Shown here one piece after another: positions 1 through 8,647 of a stretch of DNA of 53,790 nt. A program made the position numbers and the translations under genes. This DNA comes from Acidobacteriota bacterium (GTDB taxonomy: Bacteria; Acidobacteriota; Terriglobia; Terriglobales; Acidobacteriaceae), in assembly GCA_021781795.1 (NCBI GenBank), contig JAJXWA010000016.1, positions 1 through 53,790 on the forward strand, given 5' to 3'. Below the pieces are notes generated by a model. The model worked only from the letters and a program-made list of their open reading frames with translations, searched no databases and was not told the DNA's origin. The number at the start of each line of letters is the position of its first letter. Positions within the stretch are counted from its first letter, which is position 1.

Positions 1-22
1 GCCGCTGAGGAATTAGGGCTCC

Positions 23-643
23 ATGCAATGGGCTGGGCTGAGGACGGAGTGGTGCGCGGCGCTGGTGGTGACGGCGACAATGCTCAGCGCGCGGGCGCAG
101 TGGAACGCGCAGCCCGCGCCGCCGCTAACGGAGCGAGGCGAGGTGATGGTGGCTGGGCAGCAGACGCCGTATATCATCCGGCGGCTACCGGTGGTGTCGT
201 TTCCTGATTTGCCGGCGGCAACAGCGGCGGCGCTGAACGCGCGGGGCTGCATGATTCCGCAGACGTATGAGGCGCACCGGCCGGAGAACGTGGTGCATGG
301 AAGCCTGGAACGTGCCGGGTCGGAGGACTGGGCGGTGCTGTGCGCGGTGAAGGGCACGGTGACGCTGCTGGTGTTTTTTGCAAGCGCACCGGGGACGGCG
401 ATGGAGATTGCGAAGGCGCCGGAGACTGAGCGGCTGCAGGCGCATGACCCGAGCGGCGTGCTGGGCTTCAACTGGGGCATTGATGCGGCGACGCCGGACG
501 ATGTGCACGACGCGCAGGCGGGGCTGGAGCCGCGCCCGGCGCCGATTGCGCACGATGCGCTGGCGGATTCCGTCGTCGAGCACCGGACGATCTATCACTT
601 TTATGAGAAGCAGGCGTGGACGCTGCTGCCGATGCCACAGTAG
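23..643 (+). CDS. Secreted hypothetical protein
   Basis: A 206-residue protein that I do not recognise. Residues 1-25 look like a Sec signal peptide: a short N-terminus, the hydrophobic stretch AALVVTATML, then an AxA-like cleavage site near ARAQ. The mature part has no transmembrane segment and two or three cysteines, so it is probably periplasmic or secreted. It ends 23 bases before the thiolase ATG on the same strand, so the two could be co-transcribed, but nothing in the sequence links it to thiolase chemistry. GC-rich codon use matches the neighbours. The start is the first ATG of the frame, 22 bases from the window edge, so upstream context is not visible. Confidence 0.6.
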   Translation: MQWAGLRTEWCAALVVTATMLSARAQWNAQPAPPLTERGEVMVAGQQTPYIIRRLPVVSFPDLPAATAAALNARGCMIPQTYEAHRPENVVHGSLERAGSEDWAVLCAVKGTVTLLVFFASAPGTAMEIAKAPETERLQAHDPSGVLGFNWGIDAATPDDVHDAQAGLEPRPAPIAHDALADSVVEHRTIYHFYEKQAWTLLPMPQ

Positions 644-666
644 CGGAGCGCGAAGGAGCCGAAGCG

Positions 667-1851
667 ATGCGGGAAGCGGTGATTGTGAGCGCGGTGCGGA
701 CGCCGGTGGGACGCGCGCCGAAGGGTGCCTTTGCGACGACGCGGCCCGACGATCTGGCAGCAACTGCGTTGAACGGGGCTTTGGAAAAGGTTCAGGCGCT
801 GGACAGGGCCGAGATTGAAGACGTGATTCTGGGCTGTGCACAGCCGGAGGGTGAGCAGGGGTGGAACGTCGCGCGGTATGCGGCGCTGCGGGCGGAACTG
901 CCGGTTTCTGTACCCGGAGCGACGGTGAACCGGCTCTGCGCGTCGGGGCTGGAGGCGATTGCGCAGGCGGATATGCGCATCCGCGCGGGCGGCTGCCGGG
1001 TGGTGATGGCGGGCGGCACGGAGTCAATGAGTCTGATCCCCATGGGCGGGCTGAAGCCGAGCCCGAATCCGTGGCTGGCGGAGCACTATCCGGCGGCGCT
1101 GCTGACGATGGGTCTGACGGCGGAGCGGGTGGCGCGGCGATACGGCGTGACGCGTGAGGACCAGGATGCGTTTGCGCTGGCAAGTCACCAGAAGGCGCTG
1201 GCTGCGCAGGCGGCGGGCAGATTTGCCGGGGAACTGATTCCGGTGACGGTGACCAGCTTCATTCCTGGCGCGAAAGCGGGCAAGACGACGGTGACGGAGA
1301 CAGTGGTGGCCGCCGATGAGGGGCCGCGCGCGGATACCTCGGCTGCGGCGCTGGCGTCGTTGAAGCCGGTCTTTCATGCGCAGGGCACGGTGACGGCGGG
1401 GAATTCGTCGCAGATGTCGGATGGGGCAGCGGCGTTGGTGCTGATGGATGCGGCGCGGGCGCAGGAGTTGGGGCTCAAGCCACTGGCCCGGCTGGTGGCA
1501 TACGCCGCGGCGGGATGCCTGCCGGAAGAGATGGGGATGGGGCCGGTGTTCGCTGTGCCGCTGGCGCTGAAGCGCGCGGGGCTGCGGCTGGATGAGATTG
1601 AGGTAATCGAACTGAACGAGGCGTTCGCGGCACAGTCGCTAGCGGTGATGCGCGAGCTGGGGATGGACCCGGCACGCGTCAACGTGAACGGCGGGGCGAT
1701 CGCGCTGGGGCATCCGCTGGGATGCACGGGCTCTAAGCTAACCGCCACTTTAATCCAAGAGATGGAGAAGCGGAAGCTTCGCTATGGGATGGTGACGATG
1801 TGCGTGGGCGGTGGGATGGGAGCAGCGGGAATCTTTGAGCGGATGAATTAG
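667..1851 (+). CDS. Thiolase (acetyl-CoA C-acyltransferase)
   Basis: Cytosolic thiolase that condenses or cleaves acyl-CoA and acetyl-CoA (beta-oxidation or acetoacetyl-CoA formation). All catalytic landmarks are visible: nucleophile Cys91 in NRLCASGLEAI, the GHPLGCTG histidine loop near residue 350, and the C-terminal cysteine in MCVGGGMGAAG. The 394-residue length is normal for the family. The frame is open from 616, but the start at 667 is preferred because AAGGAG lies at 653-658, eight bases upstream, and the protein then begins MREAVIVSAVRTP, as thiolases do. The sequence does not separate a FadA-type 3-ketoacyl-CoA thiolase from an acetoacetyl-CoA thiolase. No other beta-oxidation gene is adjacent. 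Confidence 0.93.
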   Translation: MREAVIVSAVRTPVGRAPKGAFATTRPDDLAATALNGALEKVQALDRAEIEDVILGCAQPEGEQGWNVARYAALRAELPVSVPGATVNRLCASGLEAIAQADMRIRAGGCRVVMAGGTESMSLIPMGGLKPSPNPWLAEHYPAALLTMGLTAERVARRYGVTREDQDAFALASHQKALAAQAAGRFAGELIPVTVTSFIPGAKAGKTTVTETVVAADEGPRADTSAAALASLKPVFHAQGTVTAGNSSQMSDGAAALVLMDAARAQELGLKPLARLVAYAAAGCLPEEMGMGPVFAVPLALKRAGLRLDEIEVIELNEAFAAQSLAVMRELGMDPARVNVNGGAIALGHPLGCTGSKLTATLIQEMEKRKLRYGMVTMCVGGGMGAAGIFERMN

Positions 1852-1879
1852 AGCGAGTCCGGGATGGGCCGGATGGGAT

Positions 1880-3334
1880 TCAGAAGAAGATCATCGTCTG
1901 CAGGGTGCCGGTGAAGGCTCCGGGCAGGCGCGGCGAGAGCGCCGGACGTGAGTTGTAGGCGGCTCCGGCGGAGAGATAGATGCCCGATTGGATGTGCACC
2001 GAGTAGCTGGCGAGGGCGGTGCTCAGGCTGGATGCAGTGGTCTTTCCCGCCGCGGCGAACTGCGCCCGGGTGTAGCTGCTGTAGCCGGTGTGCGAGAGCA
2101 CCACGGAGACCATGTCACTGGGGCGGCGGCGCAGTGGGGCGACCTGATAAAACCGCAACTCATCGTAGCTCGGGTAGGCGTTGAGATCGGACGGCACGGA
2201 GATGGCGGAGACGCCCATATACAGGCCGTGGTTCGGCGCTGTGACGCTGGTGCTGCGCACCTGGCGGTCAGCGAGAATGAACCAGGCTCGATTCCCAGAG
2301 GTGTAGGCGTTGGTCTTTGCGCTGAGGTAGCGGGTGGTGTTCGTCATGTAACCGCCGCGTACCCAGGTTGCGAGTGCGTCCGGCTGGGCGTCGCGCTTGT
2401 AGCCGCCCTCGAAGATGCTGAGCAGGCCGTCACCTTGGGGAGCGAAGCGGAAGCCTGCGGCGTCGCGGTGAAGGTCTTCCGCGCCACCGGCGGGACTGGC
2501 GGAACGCTGGACGCCGCCCTTGGCGTAGAAGCCGCCCCAGGGCTGGACGCGGACGGTGACGGACGGCGCGGAGAGCGGAGCGTAAGCGAGGCCGATTTCG
2601 TTCTGGGGAACCGCGAAGACACCCTCTGAGCCGGAGGAGGCGTTGCCGCCGACCTGCATGCCGACGAACTGATCGTCATTGTTCTGATAGCCGGCCTTGA
2701 TTTCCAGACGCTTGTGAAAGAACGGCTTGTACACCATGGCCTGCATCATTTTGGAGGCCTCGAGCGTGTCTGGGTACCAACTGGTTCTGGAGACGACGGC
2801 GATGGCGTTGAGCTGGAAGCCGGGGAGGTGGATGCCGCCGAGGTCGGCGGTGAGGATGAAGTAGGAAGCGGTTGTCCAGGTGGGGCGCTGGCCGACGTAG
2901 ATCTGTGGTGTGCCGGGAGCGGGGTTGCTCTGCGGGCTGGCGGCGATGCTGTCATTGCTGACGACGCGGTAGGTGAGGCCGTGACAGAGGAGATTGCGCC
3001 GCAGCGGGTTGCGGGCGCCGGTTACGGAGTCAGTGAACGTGGGAAGGGCGAGGTCCGCGCCGGGATAGTTGAGATCTTCGATATCGACGTGGTTGTCGCC
3101 GCAGGACGCATCGGCAGAGCTGTGGGCAGGAGGGCGCAGCGCCTCCGGCGGCGAGGGAACGGCATGGTTGCCGCTGTCGGCATCGGTGGCTGCGGGAGTG
3201 GCTGCATTCGCGCCGGGCTGCGCGGCGGACGCAGCGCTGGAGGCAAGCAGGATGGCGGCGAAAACAAGGGCAGAGCGCGATGCGCCTGGAAAATCCAGTG
3301 TGACGGCGCAATGTTTTCGGGCGTGGAGAATCAC
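1880..3334 (-). CDS. OprB-like outer-membrane porin
   Basis: Probable carbohydrate-selective-type beta-barrel porin. The mature part has alternating aromatic strands (for example FILTADLGGIHLPGFQL, LEIKAGYQNNDDQFVG, IYLSAGAAYNSRPAL) and ends in MIFF, a C-terminal aromatic typical of BAM-assembled barrels. A hydrophobic segment, SALVFAAILLASSAASA, serves as the signal peptide. The frame has no early ATG: a TTG at 3394 and a GTG at 3334 are possible starts. I chose the GTG because it leaves a short N-region before the hydrophobic core. The family assignment rests on overall pattern, not a decisive motif; another porin family is possible. It converges on the thiolase gene with a 28-base gap. Confidence 0.6.
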   Translation of the reverse strand: MILHARKHCAVTLDFPGASRSALVFAAILLASSAASAAQPGANAATPAATDADSGNHAVPSPPEALRPPAHSSADASCGDNHVDIEDLNYPGADLALPTFTDSVTGARNPLRRNLLCHGLTYRVVSNDSIAASPQSNPAPGTPQIYVGQRPTWTTASYFILTADLGGIHLPGFQLNAIAVVSRTSWYPDTLEASKMMQAMVYKPFFHKRLEIKAGYQNNDDQFVGMQVGGNASSGSEGVFAVPQNEIGLAYAPLSAPSVTVRVQPWGGFYAKGGVQRSASPAGGAEDLHRDAAGFRFAPQGDGLLSIFEGGYKRDAQPDALATWVRGGYMTNTTRYLSAKTNAYTSGNRAWFILADRQVRSTSVTAPNHGLYMGVSAISVPSDLNAYPSYDELRFYQVAPLRRRPSDMVSVVLSHTGYSSYTRAQFAAAGKTTASSLSTALASYSVHIQSGIYLSAGAAYNSRPALSPRLPGAFTGTLQTMIFF

Positions 3335-3456
3335 GAACTGCCGGGCCTGTCTGCTCTGAAGGGGGAGCCTGTTGCAGAAACGGCCAGGAGGCAATGGAAT
3401 GCGCCCTGGCCGGTGAGATTGCTGATCGTGCGGTGCGGCGAACGGGGCCGCGGAGC

Positions 3457-3732
3457 TTATGCCTTGGCGGTGACGAGGGCCTTGACGCGGGCGTTGAGGC
3501 GGCTCTTGTAGCGCGAGGCGGTGTTGTCGTGGAGGATGCCCTTCTGCACGCCCTTGTCGAGGACGGAGGCGGTGGCGCGGTACTGGGCCTGGGCGGCCTT
3601 GACGTCGCCGGCGACGATGGCCTCGCGAAGAGCGCGGAGGCTGGTGCGGACACGGGTCCGGTTGGCGCGGTTGACCGCGGTGCGGGTTTCGGTCTGGCGG
3701 GCGCGCTTCAGCGCGGATACGTGGTTAGCCAT
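3457..3732 (-). CDS. rpsT: 30S ribosomal protein S20
   Basis: A 91-residue, very basic protein that starts [13 protein letters not shown] and carries the S20 three-helix pattern rich in Arg, Lys and Ala. The segment [24 protein letters not shown] matches the conserved S20 C-terminal half, which contacts 16S rRNA in the body of the 30S subunit. An AAGGA element lies just upstream of the ATG. As usual it is a single-gene unit; its likely promoter is annotated separately at 3804-3832. Length and charge are normal for the family. Confidence 0.95.
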   Translation of the reverse strand: MANHVSALKRARQTETRTAVNRANRTRVRTSLRALREAIVAGDVKAAQAQYRATASVLDKGVQKGILHDNTASRYKSRLNARVKALVTAKA

Positions 3733-3803
3733 GGTGCTTCCTTCAAATCCTTTGGGATGTGCGGTTCAGAATGCAAGCCGAGCCGCATCCCTCGCAATTT
3801 CCT

Positions 3804-3832
3804 AGTGTACAGGAAAGCGGGGTTGGGGGCAA
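3804..3832 (-). promoter_or_regulatory. Likely sigma-70 promoter of rpsT
   Basis: On the minus strand, TTGCCC (3832-3827) and TACACT (3809-3804) are separated by exactly 17 bases, about 72 bases upstream of the rpsT ATG. Both hexamers match the vegetative consensus at four or more positions. This is inferred from sequence alone. Confidence 0.5.
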
Positions 3833-3860
3833 TGCGAGGGGGCAGTGTCCGGTTTCCGGT

Positions 3861-3872
3861 TAGGCGGTCAAC
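3861..3872 (+). repeat. 12-bp direct repeat, left copy
   Basis: TAGGCGGTCAAC occurs here and again at 5123-5134. The two copies bracket the antitoxin/toxin pair. This copy continues into a small inverted repeat (GCGGT-CA-ACCGC), which the right copy does not. Confidence 0.45.
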
Positions 3873-3890
3873 CGCTACAGGGAAAAACGC

Positions 3891-3920
3891 CCGTCATGTT
3901 GAGCGGAGCGAAGTCGAAAC
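3891..3920 (+). repeat. Dispersed intergenic repeat-like sequence
   Basis: The segment around CATGTTGAGCGGAGCGAAG resembles the short intergenic repeat family with core TTGAGC-G-AGCGAAG that I recall as common in Acidobacteriota and some other phyla. Only this single copy was noticed in the window, so the call relies on recalled resemblance. Confidence 0.35.
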
Positions 3921-4021
3921 AGAAGCGGTTGCTGTTCGCATTGTTCAGATTGCCAGTCAACCGGCCAATACCGACGGAATGGCCGAGATGGCGCCACCGA
4001 GAACTCCGATATTAACAGGAA

Positions 4022-4036
4022 GTAGCATTATGCTAC
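4022..4036. promoter_or_regulatory. Palindromic operator of the toxin-antitoxin pair
   Basis: A perfect palindrome, GTAGCAT-T-ATGCTAC, ends nine bases before the antitoxin ATG. The enclosed CATTAT (4026-4031) could be a -10 element, so a bound antitoxin would block transcription. Autoregulation through such palindromes is normal for type II antitoxins. No good ribosome-binding site precedes the ATG, so the transcript may be nearly leaderless. Confidence 0.5.
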
Positions 4037-4045
4037 CATTCATGC

Positions 4046-4438
4046 ATGAGTCAGCCAGTCAAGCTCTCGGATGCCCTTGTCCTCGACGCCCGCATAACGG
4101 GCAAGATCGTTGAGCGCTCCATTGCCGGCCAGGTCGAATTCTGGGCACGGCTCGGCCGGTCCATCGAACCACTTCTCCAGGGCGACCAGGCTCTGACGCT
4201 ATGCCGCAAGGCAGCGGCGCGGCCCTTGTCGGAATGCCTCAATTCGGCTGACAGCACGAAGGGGCGTAAACGGCTGAAGGCCTACCTCGAAAGCCAGCCG
4301 TTTCCCCATTATGAAGCGCACCCAGATATTGCTGGCTTGCTGGTTCGTATTGATGCGGACGGCCGCCGCACGACCGGCCGCTTCATCAAGCGACAATTTC
4401 AACCGATTCGATCAGCAAAGAGGACGGCTGAAAAGTAG
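4046..4438 (+). CDS. ParD-like antitoxin
   Basis: A 130-residue protein whose N-terminus (MSQPVKLSDALVLDARITG, then KIVERSIAGQVEFWARLGRSIE) matches the ParD-like antitoxin family of type II systems, in which this helical part binds DNA. The basic C-terminus (about residues 85-130, ending in QPIRSAKRTAEK) is the probable toxin-contacting or disordered tail. Its stop codon shares one base with the GTG start of the following zeta toxin gene, which implies translational coupling and a fixed antitoxin:toxin ratio. The palindrome at 4022-4036 suggests autorepression. Base composition is slightly less GC-rich than the neighbours and the pair sits between a direct repeat, both compatible with transfer. 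The family call is from N-terminal resemblance. Confidence 0.75.
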   Translation: MSQPVKLSDALVLDARITGKIVERSIAGQVEFWARLGRSIEPLLQGDQALTLCRKAAARPLSECLNSADSTKGRKRLKAYLESQPFPHYEAHPDIAGLLVRIDADGRRTTGRFIKRQFQPIRSAKRTAEK

Positions 4439-5016
4439 TGGATCTCCCGCTGGATCGCCGTCCGGTCATTGTGGCCCTCGCCGGACCCAATGGCGCGGGC
4501 AAATCGACCTTCTACCGCGCTCATCTTGCGGAAGCAGGCCTGCGCTTTGTCAACGCCGATGTGCTGTCCCGTGAACTGAGAATTGGCCCGTATGAAGCCG
4601 CAAAAGTGGCAGATTCGCTCCGGCGCGAGCTCGTAAAGCAAAGGGAGAGTTTCGTCTTCGAGACGGTATTCTCCGATCCTGCCGGCGACAAGTTGGCATT
4701 CCTCAAGGACGCCGCTGCGGCAGGATACACGGTCCTTCTTTGCTTCATCGGCATTTCCGGCCCCGCAACCTCCGAGCAGCGAGTAGCAATGCGAGTCTCG
4801 CAGGGCGGCCATGACGTACCCACGGACAAGCTGCAGACCAGGTTTCCGCGGATATTGGCGAATCTCAGAAGCGCATTGCGCGGACTACCCCACGTTTGGG
4901 TGTTTGATAATGACGACTTGCGTCACCCCTTCCGCCTGGTTACCGTCTACGCAAACGGGCAACCGGTTCGTTCGCAAAAGCCGACTCCCCAATGGCTCGA
5001 GTCGGTGCTGGATTGA
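4438..5016 (+). CDS. Zeta toxin family kinase
   Basis: A 192-residue P-loop kinase of the zeta/PezT group. Visible are the Walker A motif GPNGAGKST (residues 16-24), the catalytic-base region VNADVLSRE with Asp41, and FETVFS, which lies in the substrate pocket. Known zeta toxins phosphorylate UDP-N-acetylglucosamine and so block peptidoglycan synthesis; the substrate here is inferred. The length is close to the small stand-alone zeta toxins. The start is GTG, overlapping the antitoxin stop by one base. The partner is a ParD-like antitoxin, not the classical epsilon or PezA protein, so this is a hybrid-type module. Confidence 0.85.
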   Translation: MDLPLDRRPVIVALAGPNGAGKSTFYRAHLAEAGLRFVNADVLSRELRIGPYEAAKVADSLRRELVKQRESFVFETVFSDPAGDKLAFLKDAAAAGYTVLLCFIGISGPATSEQRVAMRVSQGGHDVPTDKLQTRFPRILANLRSALRGLPHVWVFDNDDLRHPFRLVTVYANGQPVRSQKPTPQWLESVLD

Positions 5017-5122
5017 TGGTGGATCGGGTTCCTGGCAGCGTGATTGATTCGTGACGAATTGGCCTCGGTAGCCCTCATCGGTCCTCTCAGGCCAAACAGG
5101 ACGATTTCAGCAAAGGTAAGAG

Positions 5123-5134
5123 TAGGCGGTCAAC
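5123..5134 (+). repeat. 12-bp direct repeat, right copy
   Basis: Second copy of TAGGCGGTCAAC (first at 3861-3872). It lies in the 170-base gap between the toxin gene and the membrane-protein gene, which otherwise shows only a weak TATCAT -10-like element at 5145-5150. Confidence 0.45.
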
Positions 5135-5186
5135 TGCCTTCGACCGTTATCATTGGTTCACAAAAAATCAGCCCTGGAGCGAGCCG

Positions 5187-5960
5187 ATGCGCATCGCAAA
5201 CACAGCTCGTGCAATCTTCGCGGTCAACCTGATCGGTCTCGGAATCCTAGGCCTGCTCCATCCCAATCTCGTCTCCTTATGGAGTCCTGAGCCCACAGCT
5301 TTTGCAGGCAGCCTGCTCGTTTCCTTCATTTCGTTCCTTTCTTTCGCAGCGGGTTTCGGCCTGCTTTTCCGGCGCACGTCAGGCACCGCCGCGCGCTTGC
5401 TTTTCGCCACTTTTCTGCTTTGGCTTCTGCTGTTCCGCTTGCCAAACCTTGTTCGTTTGCCCGCTTTCGCAGCCTGCTGGTCCATCTTCCCGCTTGCGGT
5501 CATGGTGGCTGCCGCCTGGGTTTTGTATGTCTGGTTTGCCACGGACTGGGACCGCAAATACCTTGGTTTTGTAGTCGGCGGCAATGGCCTTCGTATTGCC
5601 CACACGCTCTATGGCCTCGCCTTGATCTTTTTCGGCTCGGCTCACTTCATCGACGTTCAAGACACCCTCTCGCTCATTCCCCACTGGCTGCCCGCTCATC
5701 TTTTCTGGGCCTATTTCACCGGCTGCGGGTTCATCGCGGCGGGCGTCGCGGCCCTCACTGGTCTTTGTGCACGGCTGGCAGTGACGCTCTCGGTTGTGCA
5801 GCTCACCTTGTTCCTGGTTCTGGTCTGGCTACCCATCTTGGCCGCAGGCTCCAGGAATCCCTTCCAGTGGAGCGAGGCCATCCTCAATGCAGCGCTGGCC
5901 GCTGGTGCATGGGTCGTCGCTGAATCCTACCGCTGCACGAGCTTGCTTTGTCGGGAATGA
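5187..5960 (+). CDS. Multi-pass membrane protein, DoxX-like character
   Basis: A 257-residue integral membrane protein with about seven or eight hydrophobic segments, starting with RAIFAVNLIGLGILGLL and ending with AILNAALAAGAWVVAES. The repeated GLGxLGL and FFGSAHF patterns recall DoxX/DUF-type inner-membrane proteins, but I see no catalytic motif. TGGAGCGAG upstream of the ATG is an acceptable ribosome-binding site. It faces the kinase gene convergently across a 220-base gap in which I see nothing. The function is unknown. Confidence 0.65.
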   Translation: MRIANTARAIFAVNLIGLGILGLLHPNLVSLWSPEPTAFAGSLLVSFISFLSFAAGFGLLFRRTSGTAARLLFATFLLWLLLFRLPNLVRLPAFAACWSIFPLAVMVAAAWVLYVWFATDWDRKYLGFVVGGNGLRIAHTLYGLALIFFGSAHFIDVQDTLSLIPHWLPAHLFWAYFTGCGFIAAGVAALTGLCARLAVTLSVVQLTLFLVLVWLPILAAGSRNPFQWSEAILNAALAAGAWVVAESYRCTSLLCRE

Positions 5961-6180
5961 AGTCAAGCCCCACAAGCTCGGGACTCCATGGCATTGTTGC
6001 CCACATAGGAAACATCGGCAAGGTTCCCACTTGGCGGTCATTCGCCCGGGCCGCCAAACACTGGCGCGAAGCGCGTTTAATGAGGACGGATCGGGACCGT
6101 GGTGATTTGATTTCAGCAGTTGAAGTCTGTGGCGCAAATGGGTCAGCGGATGAGCGAGCGTACTATTTTGCTGCGGCCCT

Positions 6181-8394
6181 TCAGTAACCAAAGAACTGCT
6201 TGAGCAGCCGGTCGACCTCCGGGTCGCTGCGGTAGTCGTCCAGCCTATGTGTCGCTAGAAGCCGGATGCCGAACGCAGGATTCGATTCCGCCAGTGCTCC
6301 CTTGAGCGCATTGCGCAATCCTTCGACATCGCCGAGTTCGATCATTGCGCCTGCGGGGCTCCATTGGGGAACGAACTCGCCACGATCTCTCCGCTCTTCC
6401 AGCTCCCTCAGTAGCCTCAATGCGTCTTCCTTGCGTCCGGCTCGCGCATAACCCATTGCCACCAGGGCCACGAAAATTGGCGCGCGAGAGATTCCTATGA
6501 CCTTCTCCAGTGCCAGTACAGCTTCTTCATGGCGCTCCAACTCCGTCAGCACCAATCCCTGCATCCAAAGTCCGAACAGAAAATCCGGCTGCAACTCCAG
6601 CGCCTTCTCCGTCAGCGATAATCCGCCTTCCGCCTCCTTCAGAATCTGGAACGCGCACGCAGCCAGCGCGTACGCGTAAGGGTTCAACGGATCTGCCTGG
6701 CAGGAGGTACGCGCGCGGGCCACAGCCTCGTCCCGTTTCCGCGCCATGGCAAGATACAGCGCAAGGTAACCCTGAGCCAGCGAGGAACGCGGATTGAGCT
6801 GCACCGCGCGTTCGAAGTGAGCCCCGGAATCCTGCCATCGACCGAAATAGAAGGCGTAGAGTCCCAGCGAGGCGTTCACTTCCGCCGAATTTGGTTCCAA
6901 CGCTTTTGCTTTGGTAACCGCAGCCAGAGCCCGCCCCTGGCCTTCCTCATGCCGGATAAACCCGTACACGCGCAAAATCGCGTAGCAATCGGCTAACCCG
7001 GCATACGCCAGGGGAAAATTCGGGTCCATTTGGATCGCCTGCTCGAAGCACTGGATCGCCAGACGCATCGTCGATGCCAGTCGCTGATTGAGGTAGTGCC
7101 GGCCCTTCAGGTAAAGTTCATATGCCTCCACGTTCTGCGTCGCCTGCTTTACCCCTCCTCCGCCCAACGTTACCTGCAACTGCGCAGCAATGGCGCGCGC
7201 AATCTCGTCCTGCACCTCAAAGATGTCTTCCATCTGCCGGTCGTAGCGGTCGCTCCAAAGCGGGATGCACCTGCGTGCGTCCACAAGCTGCACTGTCACC
7301 CGCACCCGGTTTCCGGCCCGCCGCACACTTCCATCCAGAATGTGCCCGACGTTCAGTTTTGAGGCAATCTCGCCCGGCTCGGCCTGCTTGCCTTTGAAAG
7401 AGAAGGAGGAACTCCGCGCCGCCACGCGCAGCCCCTTCATCTGGCTCAGTGCAATCAGGATCTCCTCTGCCAGTCCGTCGCTGAAATACTCGTTCTCCTT
7501 GTCTGCGCTCAGGTTGGCAAACGGCAGCACCGCCAGCGACGGCCCATCCGGTTCCGCTGTGGCGGCAGCCCGTGTCGCCGCCTTCTTCAGCGCCTCGCGC
7601 ACGTCTGGCATGTTCTGGTAGCGCTCCACCGGCTTCTTTGCCATGCAGCGTGTTACCACGGATTCCAACTCTGACGGCACCTGCGGCGCGATCTCATGGA
7701 GCGGCCTCGGCTCTTTATGCAGCACCGCGCCTATGGTCGAAATCGGCGTGTCTTCGCTGAACGCCCGCCGCCCGCTCAGCATCTCGTACAGCAGTACACC
7801 GAAGGAGAAGATGTCAGAGCGCGCATCGACGGGTAGACCTGACGCTTGTTCCGGCGACATGTAAGCCGCCGTCCCCAGGATCATTCCAGCTTGCGTTGCA
7901 CTTGTAATGGTTGCGTCGCTGCTTTGGTCCTCAACTTCGTGGACCTTCGCCAGGCCAAAGTCCAACACCTTCACGCGTTCCGCGGCCTTCACGTTCGCGG
8001 GCTTGAGGTCACGATGAACCACTCCGTGCTGGTGCGCGTATTCAAGCGCCGCGGCAATCTCCTGCGCGATGTGCACCGCATCCTCCACTGGAATCGCGCC
8101 GGCCTTGATGCGCTCACCCAGCGTTTCGCCCTCGATCAGCTCCATGACCAGCGCTTCGTCTTCCACGCCGAAGATCGTGGCAATGTTGGGATGATTCAAC
8201 GCGGCGAGCACTCGCGCCTCTCGCTTGAAGCGCGCCAACCGCTCAGGATCGCGCGCTACCGCTGCCGGCAGCACCTTCATCGCGACCTCGCGCCCCAGCC
8301 GCGTGTCCATGGCGCGGTACACCTCGCCCATGCCCCCCTCGCCCAACTTCGAGGTCAGCGTGTAATGCGCGATAGTTCTCGATCGCAAGTTCAT
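6181..8394 (-). CDS. Ser/Thr protein kinase with TolB-like and TPR domains
   Basis: A 737-residue cytosolic signalling kinase. Residues 10-270 form a complete Hanks-type kinase: glycine loop LGEGGMGEVY, Lys40, HRDLKPANV with catalytic Asp129, DFG with Asp145, and GTAAYMSPE in the activation segment. Residues about 285-410 (LAVLPFANLS, then DGLAEEILIALSQ) match the TolB/FlgO-like domain often fused to such kinases and to adenylate cyclases. From about 420 onward there are TPR-type helices (for example LEPNSAEVNASLGLYAFYFG). There is no transmembrane segment. This architecture is abundant in Acidobacteriota. The substrate is not evident from the neighbours. Confidence 0.92.
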   Translation of the reverse strand: MNLRSRTIAHYTLTSKLGEGGMGEVYRAMDTRLGREVAMKVLPAAVARDPERLARFKREARVLAALNHPNIATIFGVEDEALVMELIEGETLGERIKAGAIPVEDAVHIAQEIAAALEYAHQHGVVHRDLKPANVKAAERVKVLDFGLAKVHEVEDQSSDATITSATQAGMILGTAAYMSPEQASGLPVDARSDIFSFGVLLYEMLSGRRAFSEDTPISTIGAVLHKEPRPLHEIAPQVPSELESVVTRCMAKKPVERYQNMPDVREALKKAATRAAATAEPDGPSLAVLPFANLSADKENEYFSDGLAEEILIALSQMKGLRVAARSSSFSFKGKQAEPGEIASKLNVGHILDGSVRRAGNRVRVTVQLVDARRCIPLWSDRYDRQMEDIFEVQDEIARAIAAQLQVTLGGGGVKQATQNVEAYELYLKGRHYLNQRLASTMRLAIQCFEQAIQMDPNFPLAYAGLADCYAILRVYGFIRHEEGQGRALAAVTKAKALEPNSAEVNASLGLYAFYFGRWQDSGAHFERAVQLNPRSSLAQGYLALYLAMARKRDEAVARARTSCQADPLNPYAYALAACAFQILKEAEGGLSLTEKALELQPDFLFGLWMQGLVLTELERHEEAVLALEKVIGISRAPIFVALVAMGYARAGRKEDALRLLRELEERRDRGEFVPQWSPAGAMIELGDVEGLRNALKGALAESNPAFGIRLLATHRLDDYRSDPEVDRLLKQFFGY

Positions 8395-8578
8395 GATTTT
8401 CAGGTGGGTGGGGAACCGAGCCTGATTCTAGCACGGTTATCAGCGGAAGAATTGAAGTTGGCGCGATGTGCGGGAGGCGCTTTTCTGAACTCTTCAGACT
8501 GTTGGAGCTGAATCTTTCAGCGGCGCATCGATCCGTGGCTGTCGGCTATCCGGAGATTGCACCCGGACTGGCGGCGGG

Positions 8579-8647
8579 CTACAGATTGAACAGCTCGCGG
8601 AGACGCTTGGTCTGGGCGCGGCGGGTCTGTATGGGCACTGCCGGGCG
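8579..8647 (-). pseudogene. 3' remnant of a LytTR response-regulator gene
   Basis: This stretch encodes VPIQTRRAQTKRLRELFNL followed by a stop. It matches the C-terminus of the intact LytTR regulator at 9762-10604 (IPVSRAQTKRLRELFNL). Over the last 44 bases the two copies differ at three positions, all synonymous. No start or upstream part of a second regulator gene exists, because the stop codon of the secreted-protein gene at 8648 replaces it. The remnant is in the same frame as that stop. It is best read as the surviving tail of a paralogous gene truncated by rearrangement. Confidence 0.7.

Noticed and set aside
185..1183. 332-codon minus-strand open frame across the first two genes
   Set aside because: Pro/Arg/Ser-rich shadow spanning two real plus-strand genes and their junction.
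3861..5134. Mobile element or genomic island with integrase or tRNA attachment site
   Set aside because: No recombinase, transposase or tRNA is present between or near the repeats; only the 12-base repeat supports insertion.
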